Shown here one piece after another: positions 1 to 8,374 of a DNA stretch of 64,000 nucleotides. The stretch comes from Pseudarthrobacter equi (GTDB lineage Bacteria > Actinomycetota > Actinomycetes > Actinomycetales > Micrococcaceae): NCBI RefSeq assembly GCF_900105535.1, contig NZ_LT629779.1, positions 4,278,001 through 4,342,000 on the forward strand, given 5' to 3'. How positions within the stretch are numbered: position 1 is the stretch's first letter; the number at the start of each line of letters is the position of its first letter. The notes under the pieces were generated by a model, which worked only from the letters and a program-made list of their open reading frames with translations, was not told where the DNA came from and did no database searches. Position numbers and translations under genes: made by a program.

Positions 1-1
1 G

Positions 2-823
2 AAACCGGTGGAAAAGAACGGCGACAAGGGCCAGCTGGAGAAGCTGCGGCGCCGGGTCCGCCCACTGATGATGCGGCGCACCAAGGACCAGGTGATCAAG
101 GACCTGCCGCCCAAGCAGGAACAGATCCTGGAAGTGGTGCTGAACCCGCGGCACCAGAAGGTCTACCAGACGCACCTGCAGCGCGAGCGGCAGAAGATCC
201 TGGGGCTGATCGAGGACGTCAACAAGAACAGGTTCACCATCTTCCAGTCGCTGACGCTGCTGCGGCAGCTGAGCCTGGACGTCTCGCTGGTGGACCCTGC
301 TTTGTCCGCGGTCCGGTCGAGCAAGCTGGATGTGCTGTTCGAGCAGCTCGAGGACCTGGTGGCTGAGGGGCACCGGGCCCTGATCTTCAGCCAGTTCACC
401 GGTTTCCTGGGGAAGGTCCGGGAGCGGCTGGACGAGGAGGAGATCGAGTACTGCTACCTCGACGGCGGCACCCGGAACCGTGCCGACGTGGTCAGCGAAT
501 TCAAGAACGGCAGGGCACCGGTGTTCCTGATCTCGCTGAAGGCCGGCGGATTCGGGCTCAACCTCACCGAAGCCGACTACGTCTTCCTGCTCGATCCGTG
601 GTGGAACCCGGCGTCGGAGGCCCAGGCCGTGGACCGGACCCACAGGATCGGCCAGGCCCGGAACGTGATGGTGTACCGGCTCGTCGCCAAGGACACCATC
701 GAGGAGAAGGTCATGGCGCTGAAGACCCGGAAGTCGCAGCTGTTCGCCGACGTCATGGAGGGCGATGCCCTGTCCGGCGGTGCCATCACAGCCGAGGACC
801 TGGCGGGGCTGTTCAAGGAGTAG
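2..823 (+). CDS. SNF2-family DNA helicase/ATPase, C-terminal part (5' end outside window)
   Basis: The reading frame is open from the window edge, so the gene starts upstream and only the last ~273 residues are visible. They form the second RecA-like lobe (helicase C domain) of an SWI2/SNF2 ATPase. Visible motifs are the IFSQFTGF segment (motif IV region), the SLKAGGFGLNLT segment (motif V) and the hallmark QAVDRTHRIGQ segment (motif VI), followed by the usual VYRLVAKDTIEEKV tail. Such proteins use ATP to translocate on duplex DNA and remodel protein-DNA or RNA polymerase complexes. The DEAH box and Walker A motif lie outside the window. Family assignment is firm; the specific bacterial role is unknown. 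Confidence 0.93.
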   Translation, partial: KPVEKNGDKGQLEKLRRRVRPLMMRRTKDQVIKDLPPKQEQILEVVLNPRHQKVYQTHLQRERQKILGLIEDVNKNRFTIFQSLTLLRQLSLDVSLVDPALSAVRSSKLDVLFEQLEDLVAEGHRALIFSQFTGFLGKVRERLDEEEIEYCYLDGGTRNRADVVSEFKNGRAPVFLISLKAGGFGLNLTEADYVFLLDPWWNPASEAQAVDRTHRIGQARNVMVYRLVAKDTIEEKVMALKTRKSQLFADVMEGDALSGGAITAEDLAGLFKE

Positions 824-867
824 GCTCGCGCCGGCGCACTCTCGACACGTAAGCCCAACTTCGATGC

Positions 868-896
868 GCAGATCCGGTTTCGCGGCCCGGATCTGC
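868..896. terminator. Inverted repeat downstream of the SNF2 gene
   Basis: A perfect 10-bp stem (868-877 with 887-896) and 9-nt loop lie 45 bp after the helicase stop codon and about 100 bp before the next start. No T-run follows, so this may be a weak terminator or an operator for the downstream glycosidase. Confidence 0.45.
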
Positions 897-993
897 CCAG
901 CGTCAGCGAACCTGCGCAGCGCCAACGCATTCACGCGTCCGAAATCGCCGTCTATGCTGGTATCCAGCCGAAAACTACAACGTTGGAGAAAAA

Positions 994-2037
994 GTGCCCC
1001 AGCCACAGCAGGCCGAGCAACTTGTCCCTGATGCGCCGGCCCCGCAGGCCCTGCCGCACCTGAGCCCTGACGCCTTCACGGTCCCCTACCTCGACCCCGT
1101 TTGGGACGGCCCCACCGATCCCGTCCTGGTGGCCGACCACCTGGCCAATGAGTGGGTGCTGTTCTACACCCAGCGCCGCGCCACCGCTCCGGGACTGAGC
1201 GGCGTGGAATGGGTCCACGGGACCGGCATCGGCGTTGCGAGATCGTCCGACGGCGGCGAAACCTGGCGCTATCAGGGCACCGCGGAGGGGCTCATCCCGC
1301 CCGGAACGGAACTGCCGGCAACCCTCTGGGCGCCCGACGTCGTCCGCATCGGGGACCTGTGGATCATGTACCTTTCCGTACTCGGCGGACGGCGCACGGA
1401 CTGGACGGGGAAAGCCGAAATCGTCCAGTTCGCCAGCCGGGACCTCAACCACTGGGAGTACCTCGGCCCCATCGACCTCGACTCCCCCAGGGTCATCGAC
1501 GCCGCCGTGGCCCGGTGCGGGGACGGCCGCTACCGGCTCTGGTACAAGGACGAGACCCGCGGTTCGAACACCTGCAGCGCGGTCAGCGACACCCCGGAAG
1601 ACCCGGCGTCGTGGGTCCTTGAAGGCGTGGCGATCCCCGGGCGCCCGCACGAGGGACCCAAGGTCTTCCGGCTGGGCGGCAGCTACTGGATGATCGTGGA
1701 CGAATGGCGCGGCCAGGCCGTCTACCGTTCCGAAGATGCCGCCGGCGCCTGGATCCGGCAGGAACACCTGGGCGGGCTGATCCTCACGGCGCCGGAAACC
1801 GTGGACGGGCGGCCCGTCGTCGGACGCCATGCGGACGTGGTGCCGCTACCCGTTCCGCCTGCAGCAGGAACGTACGACGGCGGCGCGCAGCAGGCGCTGC
1901 TGGTCTACTTTACGCACCCGCACTGGGGCGGTGAGGACATTGGCACCATGGCGCCGGACCCGCGCACCCGCCTGAGCCACGTCCGCGCCGCGGTGCTGGA
2001 AGTCCGTGACGGCGTCCTGGTGTGCACCGAACACTGA
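994..2037 (+). CDS. GH43-like five-bladed beta-propeller glycosidase (cytoplasmic)
   Basis: A 347-residue protein starting at GTG, preceded by a GGAG ribosome site 6-8 bases upstream. The repeated beta-blade pattern (ARSSDGGETWRY, FASRDLNHWEYLG, YRSEDAAGAW) and three spaced acidic residues fit clan F five-bladed propeller hydrolases: an early Asp in DGPTDPVLV, a middle Asp in LWAPDVV, and a Glu in HEGPKVF. This resembles GH43 or related exo-arabinosidase/xylosidase families. No signal peptide is visible, so it probably acts on imported oligosaccharides. It is a single gene convergent with amtB. Family-level call only; substrate unknown, and a GH32 or GH117-like enzyme is possible. Confidence 0.72.
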   Translation: MPQPQQAEQLVPDAPAPQALPHLSPDAFTVPYLDPVWDGPTDPVLVADHLANEWVLFYTQRRATAPGLSGVEWVHGTGIGVARSSDGGETWRYQGTAEGLIPPGTELPATLWAPDVVRIGDLWIMYLSVLGGRRTDWTGKAEIVQFASRDLNHWEYLGPIDLDSPRVIDAAVARCGDGRYRLWYKDETRGSNTCSAVSDTPEDPASWVLEGVAIPGRPHEGPKVFRLGGSYWMIVDEWRGQAVYRSEDAAGAWIRQEHLGGLILTAPETVDGRPVVGRHADVVPLPVPPAAGTYDGGAQQALLVYFTHPHWGGEDIGTMAPDPRTRLSHVRAAVLEVRDGVLVCTEH

Positions 2038-2065
2038 AACTTCCGCGTTGCGCCGGGCACAACGA

Positions 2066-2129
2066 AGGGCCAAACCCTGGAACTATAAGCCGGCAGAATC
2101 CTGCCGGCACCGGTCCAAGGTTTGGCCCT
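2066..2129. terminator. Nested hairpins between convergent genes
   Basis: An outer 15-bp inverted repeat with one mismatch (2066-2080 with 2115-2129) encloses a perfect 8-bp hairpin with a 4-nt loop (2089-2096 with 2101-2108). It lies between the stop codons of the GH43-like gene and amtB and probably works as a bidirectional terminator. Neither strand has a clear U-tract. Confidence 0.6.
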
Positions 2130-2232
2130 GACTCGTGCTCTGGATTGCACCTCACGGAGTGAGGGTTTACCGGACACCGCCCCCAGCAGGCGGGCCCGGC
2201 AGCTTTGCTTTCCGGTAGGTGACGGGCCGGGG

Positions 2233-3525
2233 TTAGACCCGCTGCGGCGAGCCCAGGTCCACCGGGTCCTCGTCCGTCAGGTAGGCCAGCTCGGAGTGGG
2301 CTGCGAGGTCGATGCCGCGCAGTTCGTCCTCGGGCTTGATGCGGAGGCCGCCCATCGTCTTGTCCAGGATCTTGGCCAGGAGCCAGGTGATGCCGAACGA
2401 GTAGGCCAGCACCGTGACGGTGGCGAGGGCCTGGACTCCGAGCAGTTCGAACCCGCCGCCGTAGAAGAGGCCGCTGACCCCGTTGGGGGCGGCGTCGGTG
2501 GCGAAGAGGCCGATCAGCAGGGTACCCAGGATGCCGCCCACCAGGTGGACGCCGACGACGTCGAGCGAGTCGTCGAAGCCCAGCCGGAACTTCAGTTCGA
2601 TGGCCAGCGAGCAGACAGCGCCTGCAATCGCACCGATGGCCACGGCACCGAGCGGGCTGACCGAGCCACAGGCGGGGGTAATGGCAACGAGCGCCGAGAT
2701 CAGGCCGGACGCTGCGCCCATGCTGGTGGCGGAGCCGTGTCGGAACCGCTCAACAAGGGCCCAGGCCAGCAGGCCGGCGGACGCGGCCACGGCCGTGTTC
2801 AGGAAGACCACCGACGCCGAGTGTCCGGCGGAAAGGGCCGAGCCCGCGTTGAAGCCGAACCAGCCCACCCACAGCAGGCCCGCGCCCACCAGGACCAGCG
2901 GCCGGCTGTGCGGCTTGGCGTGTTCCACCTTGGGCCAGCCGGAGCTCTTGCCGAGGACAAGGGCCAGGGCCAGGGCAGCTGCGCCGGCGTTCATGTGCAC
3001 CGCGGTGCCGCCGGCGAAGTCGATGGCCTTGATGCCGTTGGCGATCCAGCCGCCCACCGTGCTGCCGTCCGCGGAATTGAACGCGAACACCCAGTGCGCA
3101 ATGGGGAAGTAGACGACGGTGGCCCAGATGCCGGCGAACACCATCCAGGCGCCGAACTTCATGCGGCCCGCGGCGGCACCGGCAACCAGCGCAGTGGTGA
3201 CGCAGGCGAAGAACAGCTGGAACGCGGCGAACAGGATGACCGGGATGGACGCCTCCTTATCCTCGGCCATCAGCTGTCCCATGCCGGGGAACTCGGTGAC
3301 GTCACCGATCAGCCCCAGCCCGCCCACGGAGTTTCCGAAGGCCATTGAGTACCCGAAGAGTGCCCAGAGGACGGCCACCAGGCTGGCGCCGCCAAAGCAC
3401 ATCATCATCATGTTGAGAATGCGGCGCGAGCCCACCATGCCCCCGTAAAAGAGTGCGAGGGCGGGAATCATCATGCAGACCAGTGCCGAGCTGGCCAATA
3501 TCCAAGCGACATTTCCCGAATCCAT
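2233..3525 (-). CDS. amtB: Ammonium transporter (Amt family)
   Basis: A 430-residue, 11-helix Amt/Mep/Rh channel. The start is placed at MDSGNVAW because an AAAGGGG ribosome site sits just upstream; the frame extends about 30 residues further but without family similarity. The twin histidines of the conduction pore are visible in TAVHMNAG and VGVHLVGG. It carries NH4+/NH3 or methylammonium across the membrane. It lies downstream of, and in the same direction as, the glutamine synthetase/GlxBCD operon, but is separated from the XRE-cupin gene by 257 bp that hold a GlnR-like operator. Expression under nitrogen limitation is therefore likely. Given its neighbours, methylammonium uptake is plausible, though not shown. 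Confidence 0.95.
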   Translation of the reverse strand: MDSGNVAWILASSALVCMMIPALALFYGGMVGSRRILNMMMMCFGGASLVAVLWALFGYSMAFGNSVGGLGLIGDVTEFPGMGQLMAEDKEASIPVILFAAFQLFFACVTTALVAGAAAGRMKFGAWMVFAGIWATVVYFPIAHWVFAFNSADGSTVGGWIANGIKAIDFAGGTAVHMNAGAAALALALVLGKSSGWPKVEHAKPHSRPLVLVGAGLLWVGWFGFNAGSALSAGHSASVVFLNTAVAASAGLLAWALVERFRHGSATSMGAASGLISALVAITPACGSVSPLGAVAIGAIAGAVCSLAIELKFRLGFDDSLDVVGVHLVGGILGTLLIGLFATDAAPNGVSGLFYGGGFELLGVQALATVTVLAYSFGITWLLAKILDKTMGGLRIKPEDELRGIDLAAHSELAYLTDEDPVDLGSPQRV

Positions 3526-3674
3526 GGGAAACCCCTTTCGTGATGCGACGAAGAGAACGGAAATTTTGCCGTCAGAACCGCTCCGGCGGAAGGGACGCGG
3601 GGTCTGTGCCATCTTCAGCGGAGGGCGGCAGTTTGCCGTCGTGATCCAACTGTAAGGCGGGCATTTCGGGCTGG

Positions 3675-3701
3675 GTTTCGGGCGTGTTAAATGCTGGTTT
3701 C
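3675..3701 (-). promoter_or_regulatory. GlnR-like operator upstream of amtB
   Basis: Read on the minus strand, three half-sites GAAAC-N6-TTAAC-N6-GAAAC occur at exact 11-bp spacing, 150-177 bp upstream of the amtB start. The published actinobacterial GlnR element is gTnAC-N6-GaAAC, so TTAAC-N6-GAAAC matches nine of ten positions. A related array precedes glnT (11566-11603). Confidence 0.65.
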
Positions 3702-3782
3702 AGTCATCCACGCGCGAGTTTCAGGAGTAACAGGGCAGGCCAGAAAGCCCGGAATTGCGGGGGTTTTGGACGCGGCCGCGAG

Positions 3783-4415
3783 CTACTTTGCGGAGACGGC
3801 CAGGAAGCTGATGGGGAGGTCCAGCAGCTCCAGCGGACCGTGGGGTCCTTCCCCGTCCAGCAGCAGGGAATCGCCGGCTTCCATGGCGTATTCGTAGGAG
3901 CCGTGGCCGTAGACCATCCGGCCCGAGAGCATGTAGATGAACTCGGTGCCCGGGTGCTGGAACAGCGGAAACACGTCGCTGGCGTCCGTGAGGGTCACCA
4001 GCGTTGGTTCCAGCGCGTCGGTGCGGCCCTTGAGGGTTCCCAGCACACGGTATTCGTGGCCGTGCTGGGTTCCGCTGCGGACCGTCAGGCTGCCCTGGCC
4101 GCTCTTGGTGAACGTGGCGTCCCGGTCCGTGTCCGCACCGCGGAACAGCGCCGTGACGGGGACTTTCAGCCCGTCCGCCAGCCGCTGCAGGGTGGTCAGG
4201 GAACAGGAGGTGGTGGCGGTTTCCACCCGCGAGATCATGGCCTTGGACAGTCCCGTGCGGGCCGCGAGTTCAGCCGAGGAGAGACCGGCCGCGGTGCGGT
4301 AGTGCCGGACCTGCGCGGCGATGACCTGCTCCAGCTTCCCGGTGACCTGGTCTGCGACGGCCTCGGCCTGCTGGTCATCTGCGCGGTCCCCGGCCTGTTC
4401 GGTCATGGTTGCCAT
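3783..4415 (-). CDS. XRE-family transcriptional regulator with C-terminal cupin domain
   Basis: About 210 residues: an N-terminal helix-turn-helix (roughly residues 28-80, with SSAELAARTGLSKAMISRVET) and a C-terminal double-stranded beta-helix cupin (about 130-205, with HPGTEFIYMLSGRMVYG and EAGDSLLLDGEGPHGP). Proteins of this build sense small ligands through the cupin and often control amine, polyamine or amino acid catabolism. Two in-frame ATGs (4415 and 4406) are possible starts; neither has a strong ribosome site. The gene follows the M20 hydrolase by 40 bp in the same direction and is probably the local regulator of the amine operon, although it could equally control amtB, which begins 257 bp further on. 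Confidence 0.88.
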   Translation of the reverse strand: MATMTEQAGDRADDQQAEAVADQVTGKLEQVIAAQVRHYRTAAGLSSAELAARTGLSKAMISRVETATTSCSLTTLQRLADGLKVPVTALFRGADTDRDATFTKSGQGSLTVRSGTQHGHEYRVLGTLKGRTDALEPTLVTLTDASDVFPLFQHPGTEFIYMLSGRMVYGHGSYEYAMEAGDSLLLDGEGPHGPLELLDLPISFLAVSAK

Positions 4416-4455
4416 CTTAGGCGGGCCGCGCGGGCTCCGGAGTACGACGCCGGAG

Positions 4456-5742
4456 CTAGCCAATGGTGCGGGCCTCGCCCAGGAGCCCGGCCAGGGAGTC
4501 CGCCAGGGCAACGGCGCCTGCCTCGGCGTCCCGGTCCTCCACCAGTTCGTCGGGTGAATGCGAAATGCCGGTGGGGTTACGGACGAACAGCATGGCCGTG
4601 GGCAGGTGCGCCGCCAGCACACCGGCGTCGTGCCCTGCACCGGTGGCCAGCACCGGCGCGGCAGGCAGGAGCTGCTGCAGCCGGTCCCGGAGGCCGCCGT
4701 CGAAATGCACCGTGGGGCTCAGCGACTCCATGGTGAGGCTGGCGGAACAGCCTTCCCCGGCGGCGAGGACCTGGGCGTTCAACCCGATGGCCTCCACCAG
4801 CGCGGCGGTGACCGAATCCTCCGGGTGCCGGACGTCGATCCACAGGTCCACCCGGGACGCGATGACGTTGGTGCCGCCGGGAACGGGCTGCAGCCGGCCC
4901 ACCGTGGCACGGGCGTCACGGTACTTGCGGGCGGTGTCGCGGATGCCCACCACCACCTTGGCGGCCGCGATCATGGGGTCCCTGCGGTCCTTCATGAGCG
5001 TGGTGCCGGCGTGGTTCCCTTCGCCGGAGATGGCCAGTTTCCAGCGGCCGTGGCCCAGGATGGACGAGCCAACCGCCACCGGCTGGTCCAGGTCGATCAG
5101 GCCCCTGCCCTGCTCCACGTGCAGCTCAACGAACATCCCCAGCTGCTGCAGCGCCTTGTAGTCAGCGCCGATGAACCGCGGGTCCTGTCCGCTGGCTGCT
5201 GCGACGTCGGCGTACGTGTTGCCGTCCGGGTCACGGAGGTTGCGGGCCTTGTTGGGATCGAGTTCGCCCGTGAGGAGCCGCGAGCCCAGGCAGGCAATGC
5301 CGAACCGCGAGCCCTCCTCCTCCGGGAACACCGCGATGGCCAGCGGCCGCCGCGGCCGGAATTTCCGGGCCTTGAGGTGGTCGACGGCGATGAGGGCCGA
5401 GGCGACCCCCAGGGGGCCGTCGTACTCGCCGCCGCCGGGGACGGAGTCGAGGTGGCTGCCGGTGGCCACGGCGTCCTTCCGCACGCCCGTGGCCGTGTCC
5501 CACCAGGCCCAGATGATGCCGTTGGCATCCGTGTGGACGTCCAGCCCGCGCCGGGAGGCCTGCTCGATGAACCAGCTCCGCAGGTCCGTTTCGGCGGTGG
5601 AAAACACCGGGCGGGAATAGCCGCCACGGGTCCTGTCGCGTCCAACGTCGGAAATCTCCTTCAGGAGGCCGGCAACGGTGGGTGCGCCGGCAGTTTCGGC
5701 GGGCACCGCAGGCGGTGCGGGTGCTGTCTGGGGAAGGCTCAC
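4456..5742 (-). CDS. M20-family Zn amidohydrolase (N-carbamoyl-L-amino acid hydrolase / allantoate amidohydrolase type)
   Basis: A 428-residue binuclear metallo-hydrolase. Metal-ligand motifs are visible in order: GSHLDSVPGGGEYDGPLG (His, Asp), PEEEGSRFG (Glu-Glu), LHVEQG (His) and GAGHDAG (His). The central dimerisation domain carries GNHAGTT. The family removes carbamoyl or ureido groups and releases ammonia and CO2 from N-carbamoyl amino acids, allantoate or ureidoglycolate. The GTG start lies 11 bp after the stop of the flavoenzyme gene, so it is in the same operon. Here it would supply nitrogen from a carbamoylated or ureido compound, or process a side product of the amine pathway. The exact substrate cannot be read from sequence. 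Confidence 0.88.
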   Translation of the reverse strand: MSLPQTAPAPPAVPAETAGAPTVAGLLKEISDVGRDRTRGGYSRPVFSTAETDLRSWFIEQASRRGLDVHTDANGIIWAWWDTATGVRKDAVATGSHLDSVPGGGEYDGPLGVASALIAVDHLKARKFRPRRPLAIAVFPEEEGSRFGIACLGSRLLTGELDPNKARNLRDPDGNTYADVAAASGQDPRFIGADYKALQQLGMFVELHVEQGRGLIDLDQPVAVGSSILGHGRWKLAISGEGNHAGTTLMKDRRDPMIAAAKVVVGIRDTARKYRDARATVGRLQPVPGGTNVIASRVDLWIDVRHPEDSVTAALVEAIGLNAQVLAAGEGCSASLTMESLSPTVHFDGGLRDRLQQLLPAAPVLATGAGHDAGVLAAHLPTAMLFVRNPTGISHSPDELVEDRDAEAGAVALADSLAGLLGEARTIG

Positions 5743-5753
5743 GGGGATCCGTT

Positions 5754-6974
5754 CTACGTGGTGAGTGCTGGCAAGGTGGCGCCGCGGAACCGGTCCGGGA
5801 CGGCCCCTGCGCCGGTGGCCAGATCGGCTGCCCACTGTCCGATCAGCGGGGCGAATTTGGCGCCGTGCCCGGAGCAGGGCGAGACGACGGTGAGGTTGTC
5901 CGCCCGGTCGATGAGGAAGTCCTCGGTGGGGGTGTTGGTGAACAGGCAGGTGGTTTCGGCGTACGGCTCGGGGTCCAAGCCGGGCAGGTAACGGCTGACG
6001 TAGTCCACCACGCGGGTGCGGTTGGCGGGGTCCACCCGGCCGGTCTGGTCTGCGGCCGACGGGATCAGCGGTCCGCCGTTGTATTCGGCCACCTTCTGGC
6101 CGGCGAATCCGGCGTCGCGGCCACCGGGGAGCCCGTAGGCCTGGATGTCCGCGGCCTTGTGGATGAAGGTGGGCCAGTTGGTGGCGGAAAAACCGAAGTC
6201 CTCCCGGTACCTGAAGTGGAAGGCCTGCTCCTGGCGGACCGTGAATTCCGGCAGGCCGGCGAGGAACCCGGCCGGCAGCGGCAGGGAGTCAAGCAGCCGT
6301 GGCAGCCAGCCGCCGGCGCTGATCACCACGTTGCCGGCGTCGAGCGTTCCACCCGTGGCGGAGTGCAGCCGGTACACGGCGCCGGGACCGCTGCCCAGGC
6401 GTTCCACCCGTTCCAGGGTCCAGCCGGTCAACACCCGGGCACCGTGCCGGACCGCGAGCGCCACCATCGCGTTGACCGAGGTTTCGGCGTCGATCACGCC
6501 CGCGCCGGGGTGCCAGAGGACCTCGGTATCGAACGCGATCTGCGGCCAGCGGCTGCGCGCTTCAGCGGCGGAGAGCAGCTCGTGGTCGATCCCGGCCCCG
6601 GCCAGGACGCCGGCCAGCAGTGCCGGCTGCCGCGTGGGGCCGTAGTCCACCGCCCCGAAGGGTGTGATCAGTTCGGTTCCCGTCTCGGCGGCCAGCCCGT
6701 CCCAGAGTGCTTTCGAGTCCAGCACGGCGTGCGTGTAGAACGGGTCCGGGTAGGCATAGCGGAAGATCCGGGCGGAGCCGTGGGAGCTGGCATCATGGGC
6801 AGCCGGAACGTCACGCTCCAGCAGCGTGACCTGGTGCCCGCGGGCGGCCAGCTGCCAGGCAGTGGCGGCACCGGCCAGGCCGGCGCCAACCACCACATAG
6901 TCCGACAGGCCGGGCGCCTCGCCGGCAAACCCGGCGGGGTCACCGGATGGGCCGCCAGTGGCTCCGCCTGCCAT
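5754..6974 (-). CDS. Monomeric sarcosine oxidase / N-methyl amino acid oxidase-like flavoenzyme
   Basis: A 406-residue DAO-fold protein. The Rossmann FAD motif VVVGAGLAGAATAWQ starts near residue 27 after a short extension. TTCLFTNTPTEDFLID contains the Cys that carries covalent FAD in monomeric sarcosine oxidase and SolA, and CSGHGAKFAP closes the active site. The family oxidises secondary N-methyl amines to the amine, formaldehyde and H2O2. The start ATG overlaps the glxD stop by one base (TGATG), so translation is coupled. Beside a GmaS-like synthetase and MgsABC-like proteins, N-methylglutamate is an attractive substrate, but sarcosine or N-methyltryptophan-type activity is also possible. 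Confidence 0.88.
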   Translation of the reverse strand: MAGGATGGPSGDPAGFAGEAPGLSDYVVVGAGLAGAATAWQLAARGHQVTLLERDVPAAHDASSHGSARIFRYAYPDPFYTHAVLDSKALWDGLAAETGTELITPFGAVDYGPTRQPALLAGVLAGAGIDHELLSAAEARSRWPQIAFDTEVLWHPGAGVIDAETSVNAMVALAVRHGARVLTGWTLERVERLGSGPGAVYRLHSATGGTLDAGNVVISAGGWLPRLLDSLPLPAGFLAGLPEFTVRQEQAFHFRYREDFGFSATNWPTFIHKAADIQAYGLPGGRDAGFAGQKVAEYNGGPLIPSAADQTGRVDPANRTRVVDYVSRYLPGLDPEPYAETTCLFTNTPTEDFLIDRADNLTVVSPCSGHGAKFAPLIGQWAADLATGAGAVPDRFRGATLPALTT

Positions 6975-8365
6975 CAGAAGTTTCCCTGCACGCCGGGAAT
7001 CCAGCTGGTGCCGGCCAGCGGCACGCGGGCCATGGCGGAGGCCTCGATGGTCAATGCCACCAGGTCCTCGGGTTCCAGGTTGTGCAGGTGGGACTTGCCG
7101 CAGGCGCGGGCGATGGTCTGGGCTTCCATGGTGAGGACGCGGAGGTAGTTGGCCAGCCGCTTTCCGGCGGCCACCGGGTCCAGCCGGGACGAGAGCTCCG
7201 GGTCCTGGGTGGTGATGCCGGCGGGGTCGCGGCCGTCCTGGAAGTCGTCATAGAACCCGGCGGCGGAGCACAACCGGGCGTATTCGGCGGCGTAGCGGGG
7301 ATCGTTGTCGCCCAGGGCGATCAGGGCGGCGGTGCCGATGGCCACGGCGTCCGCGCCCAGGGCCATGGCCTTGGCGACGTCGGCGCCGGTGCGGATGCCG
7401 CCGGAGACGATCAGCTGGACCTTGCGGTGCATGCCGAGTTCCTGCAGCGCCTGGACGGACTGCGGGATGGCGGCGAGGGTGGGGATGCCGACGTTTTCGA
7501 TGAACACCTGCTGCGTTGCGGCGGTGCCGCCCTGCATGCCGTCGAGGACCACCACGTCAGCGCCGGATTTCACGGCGAGCGCGGTGTCGTAATACGGCCG
7601 GGATGCGCCGATCTTGACGTAGATGGGGGTCTTCCAGTCGGTGATTTCGCGCAGCTCGCCGATCTTGATTTCGAGGTCGTCCGGGCCGGTCCAGTCCGGG
7701 TGGCGGCTGGCGGAGCGCTGGTCGATGCCCACGGGCAGGGTGCGCATCCCGGCCACCCGTTCGGTGATCTTCTGGCCGAGGAGCATGCCGCCGCCGCCGG
7801 GTTTGGCGCCCTGGCCCAGCACGATCTCGATGGCGTCGGCCTTCCGGAGGTCGTCCGGGTTCATGCCGTAGCGGGATGGCAGGTACTGGTACACCAGGTG
7901 CTTGGACTGGCCGCGCTCCTCAGGCGTCATGCCGCCGTCGCCCGTGGTGGTGGAGGTGCCCACCTCGCTGGCGCCGCGGCCCAGCGCTTCCTTGGCGTTG
8001 GCGGACAGGGCGCCGAAGCTCATGCCGGCGATGGTCACCGGGGTCTGCAGGTGCAGCGGGCGTGACGCGTGCCGGTCTCCGAGGACGACGTCGGTATCGC
8101 ACTTTTCGCGGTAGCCCTCCAGCGGGTAGCGGGACATCGAGGCGCCGAGGAAGAGCAGGTCGTCGAAGTGCGGGACCTTGCGCTTGGCGCCCCAGCCGCG
8201 GATGTCGTAGACGCCGGTGGCAGCGGCGCGCTGGATGTCGGCGATGGTGGCGCGGTCAAAGGTGGCGGACTCGCGGAGACCGAGCTCAGCGATATCCGAA
8301 GCTGGGACGTTGGCGGCGGCGCCTGCGGGGCCCTGCGCGGGTGCGGGGAGGGAGGTAATGGTCAC
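6974..8365 (-). CDS. glxD: FMN-binding glutamate synthase-domain protein (GlxD / MgsC-like)
   Basis: 463 residues corresponding to the central FMN (alpha/beta barrel) domain of glutamate synthase GltB as a free-standing protein. The GGMTPEERGQSKHLVYQYLP and QGAKPGGGGMLLG segments and the late GADAVAIGTAALIALG barrel end are typical. The family transfers ammonia or an amino group to 2-oxoglutarate with reducing equivalents. Start is GTG with an ideal AGGAGG site. The region that carries the 3Fe-4S cysteines in GltB has only one Cys here (LCSAAGF...RDPAGITTQD). In NMG pathways the homologue MgsC is part of N-methylglutamate synthase; in rhizobia GlxD partners GlnT. Confidence 0.88.
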   Translation of the reverse strand: MTITSLPAPAQGPAGAAANVPASDIAELGLRESATFDRATIADIQRAAATGVYDIRGWGAKRKVPHFDDLLFLGASMSRYPLEGYREKCDTDVVLGDRHASRPLHLQTPVTIAGMSFGALSANAKEALGRGASEVGTSTTTGDGGMTPEERGQSKHLVYQYLPSRYGMNPDDLRKADAIEIVLGQGAKPGGGGMLLGQKITERVAGMRTLPVGIDQRSASRHPDWTGPDDLEIKIGELREITDWKTPIYVKIGASRPYYDTALAVKSGADVVVLDGMQGGTAATQQVFIENVGIPTLAAIPQSVQALQELGMHRKVQLIVSGGIRTGADVAKAMALGADAVAIGTAALIALGDNDPRYAAEYARLCSAAGFYDDFQDGRDPAGITTQDPELSSRLDPVAAGKRLANYLRVLTMEAQTIARACGKSHLHNLEPEDLVALTIEASAMARVPLAGTSWIPGVQGNF

Positions 8366-8374
8366 GGGGGCCTC

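Noticed and set aside
3526..3612. N-terminal extension of AmtB from an upstream start
   Set aside because: The extra 29 residues do not resemble an Amt N-terminus and the internal ATG at 3525 has a good ribosome site.
4558..7148. Long plus-strand frames across 4558-5991 and 5682-7148
   Set aside because: They are antisense to the M20 hydrolase and flavoenzyme genes, which have intact catalytic motifs and coupled starts.
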